A stretch of 64,000 bases of DNA, taken from assembly GCF_028200735.1 (NCBI RefSeq), contig NZ_JAQKPV010000003.1, forward strand, positions 310,001-374,000, given 5' to 3'. The DNA comes from Streptomyces sp. ACA25 (GTDB lineage: Bacteria; Actinomycetota; Actinomycetes; Streptomycetales; Streptomycetaceae). How positions within the stretch are numbered: position 1 is the stretch's first letter; every line of letters starts with the position of its first letter. Below, in pieces: positions 1 through 9,246 of the stretch. Made by a program: the position numbers and the translations under genes. Under the pieces are notes generated by a model that ran no database searches, was not told the DNA's origin, and saw only the letters and a list, made by a program, of their open reading frames with translations.

Positions 1-206
1 TAGGGGCCGGGGCCGGTGCCCACGGCCACGGCCGTCAGGTCGGCCGGAGTGTGTCCGGCCTCGGCGAGCACCCGGTCCACGCCGGGCAGCAGAAGCTCTC
101 CGTGCCGGCGGGCGTCCACCTGGTCGAAGACGGCGAGAACCCGCGTCCCGTCGTGCAGTGCCACAGTGACGGCGGGAGTGGCGGTGTCCAGAGCGAGCAG
201 TAGCAC
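1..206 (-). CDS. tsaB: tRNA threonylcarbamoyladenosine biosynthesis protein TsaB (N-terminal part)
   Basis: This is the first 68 codons of TsaB, cut by the left window edge. TsaB is the inactive ASKHA-fold partner of TsaD in making the t6A37 modification of ANN-decoding tRNAs in the cytoplasm. The visible residues include LLLALDTATPAVTVAL at the N terminus and TAVAVGTGPGP at the cut, both typical of the family. The start is GTG at 206; a GTG start is normal here and the next in-frame codons give the family N terminus directly. The gene is divergent from the small membrane-protein gene at 338, and its partner tsaE lies further right on the same strand. Confidence 0.9.
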   Translation of the reverse strand, partial: MLLLALDTATPAVTVALHDGTRVLAVFDQVDARRHGELLLPGVDRVLAEAGHTPADLTAVAVGTGPGP

Positions 207-337
207 GGCGCCAAGCCTACGGCGTGGGGGAACCGTCCGGTGCCGTACGTCCGCCGGGCACCGCTGCCCTGCTAACGTCGGATGCGAAGATCGCCGGCGG
301 CAGAGGATCCGGCACCCCGGGAAGGCGGCAGCACACC

Positions 338-955
338 GTGGCACGTGGCAGTTCAGGCTCCTCCTCCGGCGCCTTCGTCGCCGTGCTCACCGCGCTGGCC
401 CTGGCCGTCGTGGGCTTCTTCACCTACCAGGCCGCGGCCGCCCCCGACCGCCCTGCCGCCGGCGCCTCCGCCGGCGCCGAGGACGACGCGACGGCGCAGC
501 CGGACGCGGAAGACGAGCAGGCGGCGGATCTCGGCGCAGAGCCGGACGAACCGGAGGACCCCGAGGCTCTGCCCCCGGACTCCGGGCAGGGCAAGCGCGT
601 CGTCTACTCGCTGGAGGCCCAGCGGGTGTGGCTGGTGGAGACCGCGGAGGACGGGGCCGGTGACGAGGTCGTCCACACCCACGTCGTGCACCCCAGCTCG
701 GTACATCCGCTGCCCGGTGAGTACCTGGTGGACTCCCGTTCCGCGGAGATCACCGGCTCCGACGGCGTGCCGGTCCAGCATGTCGTCCGGTTCGCCACCG
801 TGGGCGAGACGGTGGTCGGCTTCAGCAGCGCGCTGGACGGCTCGCTGCCCGACCCGGACACCGAGGGCACCGGCGGCATCCGCCAGGCCCCGGAGGACGG
901 GGAGACCATGTGGCCGTTCGCCACGATCGGTGTGAAGGTCGTCGTCATCCCCTGA
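338..955 (+). CDS. Membrane-anchored protein with a degenerate L,D-transpeptidase (YkuD)-like domain
   Basis: The product is about 205 residues and no named function is known to me. It has a short cytoplasmic N terminus, one membrane segment at about residues 12-30, an Ala/Pro/Asp/Glu-rich linker to about residue 85, and a C-terminal domain. That domain has the run of a YkuD fold: an opening strand with QRVWLVE, then HPLPGEYLVDSR, then a C-terminal GGIRQAPEDGETMWPF followed by GVKVVVIP. In active enzymes the matching region reads SHGCIR; here the catalytic Cys and His are absent, so it should be catalytically dead. The GTG start at 338 was preferred to an upstream in-frame ATG at 224 because it places the membrane helix near the N terminus. 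The fold is inferred from pattern only. Confidence 0.7.
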   Translation: MARGSSGSSSGAFVAVLTALALAVVGFFTYQAAAAPDRPAAGASAGAEDDATAQPDAEDEQAADLGAEPDEPEDPEALPPDSGQGKRVVYSLEAQRVWLVETAEDGAGDEVVHTHVVHPSSVHPLPGEYLVDSRSAEITGSDGVPVQHVVRFATVGETVVGFSSALDGSLPDPDTEGTGGIRQAPEDGETMWPFATIGVKVVVIP

Positions 956-957
956 CG

Positions 958-983
958 CCCGGCGCCCGCCGCCGGGCGCCGGG
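958..983. terminator. Bidirectional hairpin between convergent genes
   Basis: A perfect 11-bp stem (958-968 with 973-983) with a 4-nt loop sits three bases after the stop at 955 and 23 bases after the tsaE stop at 1007. It has no T tract, as is usual in high-GC actinobacteria, and probably ends transcription from both sides. Confidence 0.7.
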
Positions 984-1006
984 GCGGACCCGGCCGGCGA
1001 GCGGCT

Positions 1007-1552
1007 TCACTCCGGCACCGGCAGCCGCAGGCCGTCCCAGCGGCGGCCCACCCCCCGCACGGTCACGATCCGCACATCCTCGTCCGCCACCGCCTCCGGG
1101 TCCGGCGGGCCGCCCGGGGCCCGCTCCAGCACCAGGTGCAGCCGGTCCTCCGAGAGCCGCTCGACCTTGTCGTCGCCCCACTCGACGACCACCACCGAGT
1201 CCGGCAGCGACACGTCGAGGTCCAGGTCCTCCATCTCCTCCAGCCCGCCGCCGAGCCGGTAGGCGTCCACGTGCACCAGGGCCGGCCGCCCGGCAGCGAG
1301 CGGCGGATGGACACGGGCGATGACGAAGGTCGGGGACGTGACCGCCCCTCGGACTCCGAGGCCCTCCCCGATGCCGCGGGTGAGCGTGGTCTTGCCCGCG
1401 CCCAGCTCACCGGTGAGCAGCAGCAGGTCGCCGGGGAGCAGCAGCGCGGCCAGTCGGCGGCCGAACTCCCGCATCTCCTCGGGGGTGGCGACGGTGATCC
1501 GGGTGCCGGCCGCAGGGCCGGTGTCCGTTTCGGCAGGAATCAGCTGACTCAT
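1007..1552 (-). CDS. tsaE: tRNA threonylcarbamoyladenosine biosynthesis ATPase TsaE
   Basis: TsaE is the P-loop ATPase of the TsaBDE complex that makes tRNA t6A37. The 181-residue product has the Walker A motif GELGAGKTT at about residue 47, followed by TSPTFVIA and the family motif HVDAYRL. The ATG at 1552 gives a protein of normal family length, although the frame stays open a long way upstream. It lies 47 bases after the alr stop on the same strand, so the two are probably co-transcribed. A hairpin at 958-983 follows. In many actinomycetes tsaE, tsaB and rimI sit close together as they do here. Confidence 0.95.
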   Translation of the reverse strand: MSQLIPAETDTGPAAGTRITVATPEEMREFGRRLAALLLPGDLLLLTGELGAGKTTLTRGIGEGLGVRGAVTSPTFVIARVHPPLAAGRPALVHVDAYRLGGGLEEMEDLDLDVSLPDSVVVVEWGDDKVERLSEDRLHLVLERAPGGPPDPEAVADEDVRIVTVRGVGRRWDGLRLPVPE

Positions 1553-1599
1553 GGTTCCGGATGCTACTGCGTCCGGCGGACGGCGGGCGCGGACGGCGC

Positions 1600-2931
1600 C
1601 TACGTCCAGCGTTCGTCCGTCCAGTGCTCGTCGACCGGCTGCTCGTCCGCCCCGTACCGCCCCGTACCGGCCCCGTCCGTCCAGCGGTCGCCGCACTCGG
1701 CGCTCTCCAGGAACTCGGGGGCCGCCGGCACCCCGGCCGGGCCGGGCGGACCGGCCGGCGTGACCTGTCCGGGCCCCACCACATCGGTGTGGACCCGCTC
1801 CACCCGGGGGCCGATCCGGGTGACGATCTCGTACCCGATGGTCCCCGCCGCGCGGGCCCAGTCCTCGGCGGTCGGCTCCCCACGGTCGCCGGGACCGAAC
1901 AGCAGCACCTCGTCGCCGGGTTCGGCGGTGTCCCCGCCCAGGTCGACCACGAACTGATCCATCGCGACCCGTCCGACGATCGTCCGCAGCTTGCCGCCGA
2001 CCAGCACCGGCCCGCTGCCGGAGGCGTGCCGGGGGATGCCGTCGGCGTAACCGGCGGGTACCAGCGCCAGGGTCGTGACGCCCGGCGTCAGATAGTGATG
2101 ACCGTAGGAGACCCCGTGGCCACCGGGCACCTGCCGCACGTTCGCCAGAGCGGCGCGCAGGGTCATCGCCGGCCGCAGCCCGAAGTCCTCCGGTGTCCCG
2201 ACCTCGGGCGAGGGGGACAGCCCGTAGACAGCCACCCCGGTGCGCACCAGGTCGTAGTGCGAGGCCGGGAGCGTCAGGGTGGCCGGCGAGTTGGCCAGGT
2301 GCCGCACTTCCGGGGCCAGACCGGCACGGGCCGCCGCGGTCAGGGCGTCCTGGAACGCGCTGAGCTGCAGGGCGATGGAGGGGTGCCCGGGTTCGTCGGC
2401 ACAGGCGAAGTGCGACCACAGGCCGGTGACCAGCACCGTCCCCTCGGCCTCGGCGGCCCGGGCGGCGGCGACCAGAGCGGGCCAGTCGGCGGGCTGGCAG
2501 CCGTTGCGGCCCAGGCCGGTGTCGACCTTGAGGTGCACCCGGGCGGTGCGTCCGGCGGCCCGGGCGGCGGCGGTCACCTCGCGCAGCGCCCAGCTCCCGC
2601 TCACTGTCACGTCGATGTCCGCCTCGACGGCCTCCCGCCAGGGGCCGCCCGGGGTCCACAGCCAGCACAGCAGCCGCCCGGTGTCGCCGGCGGCCCGCAG
2701 CGCCAGGGCCTCCTGGGGGGTGGCCGTGCCCAGCCAGCTCGCGCCCCCCTGCCTGGCCGCCCGGGCGCACGGCAGCAGACCGTGCCCGTAGGCGTCCGCC
2801 TTCACCACCGCCATCAGCGCCGCACCACCGGTGAGCCGCTCCCGGAGCGCACGGACATTCGCCCGTACCGCGCCGAGGTCGATCTCGGCGCGCACGCGCG
2901 GAAGCGGGAGGGGGGGCGGTGCGCTCATCAC
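1600..2931 (-). CDS. alr: Alanine racemase
   Basis: This PLP enzyme interconverts L- and D-alanine and supplies D-Ala for peptidoglycan in the cytoplasm. The product is 443 residues. The PLP lysine is K44 in AVVKADAYGHG, and the second catalytic residue is the tyrosine of GVSYGHHYL. KVDTGLGRNG and the C-terminal beta domain motif VGRVAMDQF are also present. The family normally ends near the sequence ERVHTDVV; here about 60 further residues follow, Pro/Gly-rich and ending in a tryptophan- and acid-rich stretch with a repeated HWTDERWT-like unit. The gene follows nnr by 57 bases and precedes tsaE by 47. The start ATG 2931 is immediately followed by a second in-frame ATG at 2928, so the exact start is uncertain by one codon. 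Confidence 0.95.
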   Translation of the reverse strand: MMSAPPPLPLPRVRAEIDLGAVRANVRALRERLTGGAALMAVVKADAYGHGLLPCARAARQGGASWLGTATPQEALALRAAGDTGRLLCWLWTPGGPWREAVEADIDVTVSGSWALREVTAAARAAGRTARVHLKVDTGLGRNGCQPADWPALVAAARAAEAEGTVLVTGLWSHFACADEPGHPSIALQLSAFQDALTAAARAGLAPEVRHLANSPATLTLPASHYDLVRTGVAVYGLSPSPEVGTPEDFGLRPAMTLRAALANVRQVPGGHGVSYGHHYLTPGVTTLALVPAGYADGIPRHASGSGPVLVGGKLRTIVGRVAMDQFVVDLGGDTAEPGDEVLLFGPGDRGEPTAEDWARAAGTIGYEIVTRIGPRVERVHTDVVGPGQVTPAGPPGPAGVPAAPEFLESAECGDRWTDGAGTGRYGADEQPVDEHWTDERWT

Positions 2932-2988
2932 CTCCAGTGTCTCAGGACGGCGCGGCGACCGGCACCGGGTGACCGCCCGGCCGGGCGG

Positions 2989-4398
2989 TCACCCGCCGGT
3001 GCGCAGCACCTCGTGCCACGCCTCGGGCAGCGCCGCCGCCACCTCCGAGGCGCTCGGCGGGACCGGGGCCAGCCGGGCGGCGAGGCCGTGCAGATACGCC
3101 CCGCAGGCTGCCGCCTCCCGGGACGGCAGCCCTGCCGCCAGCAGGGAGCCGGCCAGCCCGGACAGCACGTCTCCGCTGCCCGCGGTGGCCAGCCAGCCGG
3201 TCCCGGTCGGATTGACCAGCGCCGGGCCCTCGGCGTCGACGACCACCGTGGTGGACCCCTTCAGGAGCACGGTGGCGCCGTAGCGCCGGGCGAGTTCGCG
3301 CGCCGACGCGAGCCGGGCGCCCTCGACGACGCCCCGCTCCGTCCCCAGCAGGGCCGCCGCCTCGCCCGCGTGCGGGGTCAGCAGCAGCGGGGCGGTACGG
3401 CCGCCCGGCCGCAGCTCGGCGAGCAGCCGCAGCCCGTCGGCATCGACCAGCATCGGGACCTCGGCCTCGAACGCCCGGGCCATCCGCTCCCGGGCCCCGG
3501 CGTCGTCATCGAGGCCCGGACCGACCGCCCACGCCTGCACCCGGCCCGCGCCGAGCAGGGTCTCCGGAAACCGCCCGATCACCGCGTCCCCGTTCGGCCC
3601 CAGGTACCGGACGGCACCGGCCCCGCCGCGCAGCGCCCCGGCCACCACCAGGACGGCGGCCCCCGGGTAACGGTGGGAGCCGGCGGCGATGCCCACCACG
3701 CCGCGGCGGTACTTGTCACTGACCGCCCCGGGCCGCGGGAGCAGCGCGGCCACATCGGCGTGCTGATACGCCAGCGCCGCCGGGGTGCCCGCCGGTCCGA
3801 GGTCCAGGCCGATGTCCATCAGGCGCAGCACCCCGGCCCGGCTGCGGCCCGGATCGATGAGCAGCCCGGGTTTGTGGGCGCCGAAAGTCACTGTCACGTC
3901 GGCGGTCACGGCCGGCCCGGGAACCTCGCCGGTGTCGGCGTCCACGCCGCTGGGCAGGTCCACGGCGACCACCGGTGCACCGCTCTCCTCCACCGCCCGC
4001 ACCAGCTCGGCGGCTGCCGGGCGCAGCGCGCCGGTACCGCCGATGCCGATGATCCCGTCGACCACGAGGTCGGCGCGGGCGGGCAGGCCGCCCACCCGTC
4101 CGCCGGCTGCCCGCAGGGCGGCCAGACCGCCGGGGTGCGCCCGCTCGGGAGACAGCAGCACGGCGGTGACGCCCGCCCCGCGCCGGGCCAGCCGTGCCCC
4201 GGCGTACAGGGCGTCCCCGCCGTTGTCCCCGCTGCCGACCAGCAGCGCCACCCGGGCCCCGTAGACCCGGCCCAGCATCTCCCCGCAGACGGCGGCCAGC
4301 CCGGCCGCGGCCCGCTGCATCAGCGCCCCTTCCGGCAGCCGTGCCATCAGCGCCTGCTCGGCGCGCCGTACGCTTTCCACGGAATAGGCGGTACGCAT
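2989..4398 (-). CDS. nnr: Bifunctional NAD(P)H-hydrate epimerase / ADP-dependent NAD(P)H-hydrate dehydratase
   Basis: This 469-residue fusion repairs damaged NADHX and NADPHX. The N-terminal epimerase half (about 1-210) shows the family motif VGSGDNGGDALYAGARL and the segment VVAVDLPSGVDADTG. The C-terminal dehydratase half is ribokinase-like and shows AVGPGLDDDAG, LTPHAGEAAALLG, VLLKGSTTVV and TAGSGDVLSGLAGSLLA, the last carrying the catalytic aspartate. The ATG at 4398 opens directly into the conserved N terminus. It lies between acpS (60 bases upstream) and alr, the usual Streptomyces order. Confidence 0.95.
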   Translation of the reverse strand: MRTAYSVESVRRAEQALMARLPEGALMQRAAAGLAAVCGEMLGRVYGARVALLVGSGDNGGDALYAGARLARRGAGVTAVLLSPERAHPGGLAALRAAGGRVGGLPARADLVVDGIIGIGGTGALRPAAAELVRAVEESGAPVVAVDLPSGVDADTGEVPGPAVTADVTVTFGAHKPGLLIDPGRSRAGVLRLMDIGLDLGPAGTPAALAYQHADVAALLPRPGAVSDKYRRGVVGIAAGSHRYPGAAVLVVAGALRGGAGAVRYLGPNGDAVIGRFPETLLGAGRVQAWAVGPGLDDDAGARERMARAFEAEVPMLVDADGLRLLAELRPGGRTAPLLLTPHAGEAAALLGTERGVVEGARLASARELARRYGATVLLKGSTTVVVDAEGPALVNPTGTGWLATAGSGDVLSGLAGSLLAAGLPSREAAACGAYLHGLAARLAPVPPSASEVAAALPEAWHEVLRTGG

Positions 4399-4458
4399 GC
4401 GGCAAGTCTCCCCGGAAAGCCGGGGGCGACGCGTCGCAACCCGCGGAACCGGCCGGGG

Positions 4459-4827
4459 TCAGCTCTCGGCGATGACGACCGCCGAGGCGATGCCGGCGTC
4501 GTGGCTCAGCGAGACATGCCAGGTGCGGACGCCCAGCTCCTGCGCCCGTTCCAGGACCGTGCCCCGGACCCGCAGCGAGGGGCGGCCGTTGCCCGCCGAC
4601 ACCACCTCGGCATCCGTCCAGCGCAGCCCGGTCGGCGCGCCCAGCGCCTTGGCCAGGGCCTCCTTCGCGGCGAAGCGGGCGGCGAGCGAGGCCACGCCGC
4701 GCCGCTCCCCGCTCGGCAGCGTCAGCTCGGCGGCCACGAAGAGCCGGTCCGCCAGCCGGGGTGTGCGCTCCAGTGACTGGGCGAAGCGGTCGATCTCCGC
4801 CACGTCGATACCCACCCCGATGATCAC
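4459..4827 (-). CDS. acpS: Holo-[acyl-carrier-protein] synthase
   Basis: AcpS transfers 4'-phosphopantetheine from CoA to the serine of fatty-acid ACP. The 122-residue length is normal. The family signatures are visible: [12 protein letters not shown] near the N terminus with the Mg-binding aspartate, and [13 protein letters not shown] in the middle. The GTG start at 4827 overlaps the stop of the upstream glutaminase-like gene by 4 bp, indicating translational coupling. coaA, which starts CoA synthesis, lies just beyond on the opposite strand. A Sfp-type enzyme elsewhere would be expected to serve the large NRPS at the right of this window. Confidence 0.95.
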   Translation of the reverse strand: MIIGVGIDVAEIDRFAQSLERTPRLADRLFVAAELTLPSGERRGVASLAARFAAKEALAKALGAPTGLRWTDAEVVSAGNGRPSLRVRGTVLERAQELGVRTWHVSLSHDAGIASAVVIAES

Positions 4828-5546
4828 CGCCGGCCCCCCGGGAGGCCGGCGTCGGCGGGGAGCAGCTCGCAGCTCAGCTCGTCGTTCTCCCGGCGCAGGA
4901 CGAGGACCTCGGTGTCCGCGGGCTCGACGACCTCCCAGGGGCCGTCGGCCAGGACCGCACGGTCGGAGGCCAGCAGGCACTCGCCGTCGCCCAGCCCGGC
5001 CAGCAGCGGGAGTCCGTTCCTGGCCCCCACCAGCGTGTCCGGGGCGTCCGCGTGCACCGCCGCCACCGCGTACGCCCCGTCCAGCCGGCCGCACACCTGG
5101 CGCATCGCCTCCGCCGGGTCGCCGCAGGCCGACACGGCTTCGGCGAGCAGGTGGGCCACGGCCTCGGTGTCGGTGCCCGAGGTCAGCTCGTGGCCCCGGT
5201 CCGCCAGCTCCGCGCGCAGCAGGTCCCCGTTGCCGAGGGTGCCGTTGTGGACCACCGCGATCCGCCCGGCGTTGTCGAGCTGCGGGTGGGCACTGCTCTC
5301 GGTGGCCGGGCCGCGGGTGCCCCGCCGGAGGTGACCGATGCCGGTGCTTCCGCTGGGCAGCGGGCTGCGCTCCAGCAGCCGGGTCAGGTCCGGGAGCCTG
5401 CCCGCCGTCCGGGCGGATGCCAGGCCCCCGTCCACGAGGACGGCGACGCCGGCCGCGTCGTAGGAGGGAGGTTCGAGTTTCCGCAATCCGCCGAGGACCA
5501 CATCGAGAGCCGACTGTGCCCCCACGTAACCGACGATGCCGCACAT
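4824..5546 (-). CDS. Stand-alone GlmS-like class II glutamine amidotransferase domain
   Basis: The 240-residue product begins MCGIVGYVG, giving the N-terminal nucleophile cysteine of Ntn amidotransferases after Met removal, and keeps the oxyanion-hole HNGTLGN and the SGTDTE aspartate. Full GlmS is about 600 residues with two sugar-isomerase (SIS) domains; here the frame stops and acpS starts at once, so no SIS domains exist. Positions fixed in GlmS are changed: the EYRGYDSAG region reads EPPSYDAAG, and the glutamine-binding HTRWATHG reads HLRRGTRG. It is therefore probably not a glucosamine-6-phosphate synthase by itself. It may be a degenerate GlmS paralogue, or a glutaminase subunit of something unknown. 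The gene is divergent from coaA and is the first gene of the acpS-nnr-alr-tsaE run. Confidence 0.8.
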   Translation of the reverse strand: MCGIVGYVGAQSALDVVLGGLRKLEPPSYDAAGVAVLVDGGLASARTAGRLPDLTRLLERSPLPSGSTGIGHLRRGTRGPATESSAHPQLDNAGRIAVVHNGTLGNGDLLRAELADRGHELTSGTDTEAVAHLLAEAVSACGDPAEAMRQVCGRLDGAYAVAAVHADAPDTLVGARNGLPLLAGLGDGECLLASDRAVLADGPWEVVEPADTEVLVLRRENDELSCELLPADAGLPGGRR

Positions 5547-5630
5547 GAGGGCAGACTAGCGGCATCTCCGGGACCTCCGGGAGGTTCCCCCGGGGGGCCG
5601 GAAGCGCGTGGTGCGGCGGCCCGGCGGAGA

Positions 5631-6632
5631 ATGAGCTCCGTGTCCGCCTCCACGCAGCACCCTCCCCGCCCTGCCCGTACCGTCGCCGGCCCGTACGTCG
5701 ACCTCAGCCGGGCGGAGTGGAGCGCGCTGCGCGAGCGCACTCCGCTGCCGCTGACCGCCGAGGAGGTGGAACGGCTGCGGGGCCTCGGCGATGTCATCGA
5801 CCTGGACGAGGTGCGGGAGGTCTACCTCCCGCTGTCCCGGCTGCTGAACCTGTACGTCGGCGCGGTGCACGGGCTCCGCGACGCGCTGAACGCCTTCCTC
5901 GGCTCCGCGGGGAACGGCCATGGCGCGCAGCACGGCACCCCGTTCGTCATCGGGGTGGCGGGGAGCGTGGCGGTCGGCAAGTCCACCGTCTCCCGGCTGC
6001 TCCAGGCTCTGCTGGCGCGGTGGCCGGAACACCCGCGGGTGGAGCTGGTCACCACGGACGGCTTCCTGCTGCCCAACGCCGAGCTGGAGCGGCGCGGTCT
6101 GATGGGCCGCAAGGGCTTCCCCGAGTCCTACGACCGCAGGGCGCTGACCCGCTTCGTCGCCGACGTGAAGGCCGGGAAGGAGGAGGTGACCGCGCCCGTC
6201 TACTCGCACCTCAGCTACGACATCGTGCCGGACCGGCGGCTGGTGGTGCGCCGCCCGGATGTGCTGATCGTCGAAGGGCTGAACGTGCTGCAGCCCGCGC
6301 TGCCGGGCACCGACGGCCGTACCCGGGTCGCGCTCGCGGACTACTTCGACTTCTCGGTGTACGTCGACGCCCGGACCTCCGACATCGAGGCCTGGTACCT
6401 CGAGCGGTTCCGGAAGCTGCGGGACACGGCGTTCCTCAATTCCCGGTCGTACTTCCGGAAGTACACCGAGGTCTCGGAGGAGGAAGCGATGCGCTATGCG
6501 CGGAACACCTGGCGGACCATCAACGGCCCCAACCTGGTGCAGAACGTCGCCCCGACCCGTGGCCGGGCGACGCTCGTGCTGCGGAAGGGCCCGGACCACG
6601 CCGTGGAACGGCTGTCGTTGCGCAAGCTGTGA
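5631..6632 (+). CDS. coaA: Pantothenate kinase (type I)
   Basis: CoaA phosphorylates pantothenate with ATP, the first and regulated step of CoA synthesis. The 333-residue product has the P-loop GSVAVGKST at about residues 111-119, [24 protein letters not shown] and [11 protein letters not shown], all typical of the bacterial PanK-I family. Two starts are close together: ATG 5631 and in-frame GTG 5640. The purine-rich GGCGGAGA just before 5631 is better spaced for 5640, so the real start may be the GTG. The gene is divergent from the GlmS-like/acpS operon and convergent with glmM. Confidence 0.95.
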   Translation: MSSVSASTQHPPRPARTVAGPYVDLSRAEWSALRERTPLPLTAEEVERLRGLGDVIDLDEVREVYLPLSRLLNLYVGAVHGLRDALNAFLGSAGNGHGAQHGTPFVIGVAGSVAVGKSTVSRLLQALLARWPEHPRVELVTTDGFLLPNAELERRGLMGRKGFPESYDRRALTRFVADVKAGKEEVTAPVYSHLSYDIVPDRRLVVRRPDVLIVEGLNVLQPALPGTDGRTRVALADYFDFSVYVDARTSDIEAWYLERFRKLRDTAFLNSRSYFRKYTEVSEEEAMRYARNTWRTINGPNLVQNVAPTRGRATLVLRKGPDHAVERLSLRKL

Positions 6633-6658
6633 CCCGTGGGTCCCCGCCCGCCGCGGGT

Positions 6659-6681
6659 GCCGGCCGGCGGGTCCGGCCGGC
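6659..6681. terminator. Bidirectional hairpin between coaA and glmM
   Basis: A perfect 9-bp GC stem (6659-6667 with 6673-6681) with a 5-nt loop lies between the convergent coaA stop (6632) and glmM stop (6684). Confidence 0.6.
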
Positions 6682-6683
6682 CC

Positions 6684-8087
6684 TCACCAGGTAGCGTCGG
6701 ACAGCGGAGCGGCCGCAGCAGCCACGGCGAGCTCCGTGCGCACCACCTCGGCCAGTCCGGCGGCCACCGCCTGCGCCTGGCCGGCGTCGGCCGCCTCGAC
6801 CATCACCCGGACCAGCGGCTCGGTCCCGGAAGGACGCAGCAGCACCCGGCCGGTGTCACCCAGCGTCCGCTCGGCCGCGGCCACCGCCTCGGCCAGTTCC
6901 GGGCAGCTCCCCACCCGGCTGCGGTCCACCCCGCGCACGTTGATCAGGACCTGCGGCAGGCGCCGCATCACGCCGGTCAGCTCGGTGAGCGGGCGGCCGG
7001 TGGCGGCGACCCGGGCCGCCAGCATCAGGCCCGTGAGGGTGCCGTCCCCGGTGGTGGCGTGGTCGAGCACGATGACGTGGCCGGACTGCTCCCCGCCCAG
7101 CGAGAATCCGCCGCGCTTCATCTCCTCGAGCACGTAACGGTCGCCCACGGCGGTCTGCCGCAGCCGCAGCCCTTCGCGCTCCATCGCCTGCGCGAAGCCG
7201 AGGTTCGACATCACGGTGGCGACGACGGTGTCCTGCCGGAGCGTGCCGGCCTCCCGCATCGCCACGGCGAGGACGGCGAGGATCTGATCACCATCCACCT
7301 CCGCACCGTCCGCGTCGGCGGCCAGGCAGCGGTCCGCGTCCCCGTCCACCGCGATGCCGAGGTGGGCACCGTGCCGGGCCACCGCGGCCCGCAGCGGCTC
7401 CAGGTGGGTGGAGCCGCAGCCGTCGTTGATGTTCAGCCCGTCGGGCTCCGCCCCGATGGTGATGACCTCGGCTCCGGCCCGGGCGAACGCCTCCGGCGCG
7501 ACCCGGGCGGCGGCGCCGTGCGCCCCGTCGACGACGACCTTCAGCCCGTCGAGCCGGTTGGGCAGCACCCCGATGAGGTGGGCGACGTAGTTGTCGAAAC
7601 CCTCGCCGTACTCGGTGACCCGGCCGACAGCCCCGCCCACCGGCCGGCTCCACGGCTTGCCCTCGACGGCCTCCTCGTACGCCGCCTCGATCCGGTCCTC
7701 CAGCTCGTCGGCGAGCTTGTGGCCGCCCCGGGCGAAGAACTTGATGCCGTTGTCCGGCATGGGATTGTGGCTGGCCGACAGCATCACGCCGAAGTCGGCG
7801 CCGAGGTGACCGGTCAGGTACGCCACGGCCGGGGTGGGCAGCACCCCCACCCGCAGCACGTCGACCCCCGTGCCGGCGAGCCCGGCGACCACGGCCGCCT
7901 CCAGGAATTCGCCCGAAGCCCGCGGGTCGCGCCCGACCACCGCAACCGGGCGGTGTCCGTCACCGCCCCCGGTCCCCGCATCGACGAGCACCCGTGCCGC
8001 CGCGGAGGACAGCCCGAGCGCGAGCTCCGCCGTGAGATCCACGTTGGCGACGCCGCGTACCCCGTCCGTACCGAAGAGTCGTCCCAC
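6684..8087 (-). CDS. glmM: Phosphoglucosamine mutase
   Basis: GlmM converts glucosamine-6-phosphate to glucosamine-1-phosphate for UDP-GlcNAc and peptidoglycan. The 467-residue product starts [11 protein letters not shown], has the phosphoserine S106 in the LSASHNP loop, the Mg-binding DGDADR, and the phosphate-binding [11 protein letters not shown] near the C terminus. The GTG at 8087 is chosen because GGAGGA lies 7 bases upstream and because the conserved N terminus begins there, although the frame is open further out. Upstream is the rplM-rpsI unit, separated by a strong hairpin, so glmM needs a promoter between 8088 and about 8176. Confidence 0.95.
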   Translation of the reverse strand: MGRLFGTDGVRGVANVDLTAELALGLSSAAARVLVDAGTGGGDGHRPVAVVGRDPRASGEFLEAAVVAGLAGTGVDVLRVGVLPTPAVAYLTGHLGADFGVMLSASHNPMPDNGIKFFARGGHKLADELEDRIEAAYEEAVEGKPWSRPVGGAVGRVTEYGEGFDNYVAHLIGVLPNRLDGLKVVVDGAHGAAARVAPEAFARAGAEVITIGAEPDGLNINDGCGSTHLEPLRAAVARHGAHLGIAVDGDADRCLAADADGAEVDGDQILAVLAVAMREAGTLRQDTVVATVMSNLGFAQAMEREGLRLRQTAVGDRYVLEEMKRGGFSLGGEQSGHVIVLDHATTGDGTLTGLMLAARVAATGRPLTELTGVMRRLPQVLINVRGVDRSRVGSCPELAEAVAAAERTLGDTGRVLLRPSGTEPLVRVMVEAADAGQAQAVAAGLAEVVRTELAVAAAAAPLSDATW

Positions 8088-8176
8088 TGATGTCCTCCGA
8101 GATATCCGCGGGCCACCCGGCTCCCTGACCCTGCCCGCTCTGTTCCACCATGCCTTGTTCAGGTCCTGCTGAAGGG

Positions 8177-8214
8177 CAACGCCCCGCCGGCACACAGGTG
8201 CCGACGGGGCGTTG
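8177..8214 (-). terminator. Terminator after rplM-rpsI
   Basis: A 17-nt arm (8177-8193) pairs with 8198-8214 except for one C/A mismatch, with a 4-nt loop. It lies 36 bases past the rpsI stop and separates the ribosomal unit from glmM. Confidence 0.8.
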
Positions 8215-8250
8215 CGCAGACAGCGGCGGCCGTGACCGCGCCGCGCCGGA

Positions 8251-8760
8251 TCAGCGCTTGCTGTACTGCGTGCCCTTACGGGCCTTCTTCAGACCGGCCT
8301 TCTTCCGCTCCACCGCACGGGAGTCACGGGTGAGGAAGCCGGCCTTCTTCAGCGGGCCGCGGTTGTTGTCCACGTCCGCGTCGTTCAGCGCCCGCGCCAC
8401 GCCGAGGCGCAGCGCTCCGGCCTGGCCGGAGACGCCGCCGCCCGTGATGCGGGCGAGGACGTCGTAGCGGTTGTCGAGCTCGAGCACCTTGAAGGGCTCG
8501 TTGACTTCCTGCTGGTGCACCTTGTTGGGGAAGTATCCCTCCAGGGTGCGGCCGTTGACCTTCCACTTGCCGCTGCCCGGCACGATGCGGACACGGGCGA
8601 TCGCGTTCTTCCGGCGGCCGGTGCCGGCGGCCGGCTGCGGCTCACCGAACTGGGAAGCCAGCGACTCGCTGGTGTACTCCTCCACCGGAGCGCTCTCGGT
8701 GGTGTATTCCTCGACCTCGGGGATCTCGGTGTCGGGGATCTCAGTGCTGTTCTCGGCCAC
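8251..8760 (-). CDS. rpsI: 30S ribosomal protein S9
   Basis: S9 sits in the 30S head with its basic C-terminal tail reaching the P-site tRNA. The 169-residue product ends [14 protein letters not shown], the conserved tail with terminal KR. The core starts at [13 protein letters not shown]. Before it is an acidic extension of about 45 residues rich in Glu, Thr and Ser, common in Streptomyces S9 and absent from the E. coli protein. The gene follows rplM by 42 bases and forms the usual L13-S9 pair. Confidence 0.97.
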   Translation of the reverse strand: MAENSTEIPDTEIPEVEEYTTESAPVEEYTSESLASQFGEPQPAAGTGRRKNAIARVRIVPGSGKWKVNGRTLEGYFPNKVHQQEVNEPFKVLELDNRYDVLARITGGGVSGQAGALRLGVARALNDADVDNNRGPLKKAGFLTRDSRAVERKKAGLKKARKGTQYSKR

Positions 8761-8802
8761 GATTCTCCTCAGATTCTCTCTCGTCTTGGGGGGTGGCCGG
8801 GA

Positions 8803-9246
8803 CTACTGCGCGACCTGGGTGATCTCGAACGGCACAGGCTGCTGTGCCGCGTGCGGGTGCTCGGCACCCGCGTAGACCTTGAGCTTCGAGAGCATCTGGC
8901 GGCCCAGGGTGTTCTTGGGGATCATGCCCTTGACGGCCTTCTCGACGGCCTTCTCGGGGTTCTTCTCCAGGAGCTCTTCGTAGCGGACGGACCGGAGGCC
9001 GCCGGGGTAACCGGAGTGCCGGTAGGCCAGCTTCTGGGTCCGCTTGTTGCCGGAGAGGTGCACCTTCGCGGCGTTGACGATGATGACGAAGTCACCCATG
9101 TCAACGTGCGGCGCGTACACCGGCTTGTGCTTGCCCCGGAGGAGGGTGGCTGCCTGGGATGCCAGACGGCCCAGGACCACGTCCTGGGCGTCGATGACAT
9201 GCCACTGGCGCTGGACGTCGCCGGGCTTGGGGCTGTACGTACGCAC
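8803..9246 (-). CDS. rplM: 50S ribosomal protein L13
   Basis: L13 is an early-assembly protein of the 50S subunit. The 147-residue product carries [14 protein letters not shown], the [13 protein letters not shown] segment and [12 protein letters not shown], all diagnostic. The start is GTG 9246 with GAAGG about 9 bases upstream. It is the first gene of the rplM-rpsI unit; its promoter must lie in the following gap. Confidence 0.97.
   Translation of the reverse strand: MRTYSPKPGDVQRQWHVIDAQDVVLGRLASQAATLLRGKHKPVYAPHVDMGDFVIIVNAAKVHLSGNKRTQKLAYRHSGYPGGLRSVRYEELLEKNPEKAVEKAVKGMIPKNTLGRQMLSKLKVYAGAEHPHAAQQPVPFEITQVAQ

Noticed and set aside
1561..4776. A 1071-codon open frame on the plus strand across alr and nnr
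   Set aside because: It runs antisense through two clear genes and has no recognisable domains.
4459..4824. Possible frameshifted SIS half of GlmS after the amidotransferase domain
   Set aside because: This stretch encodes a complete acpS, and no SIS motifs appear in any frame.
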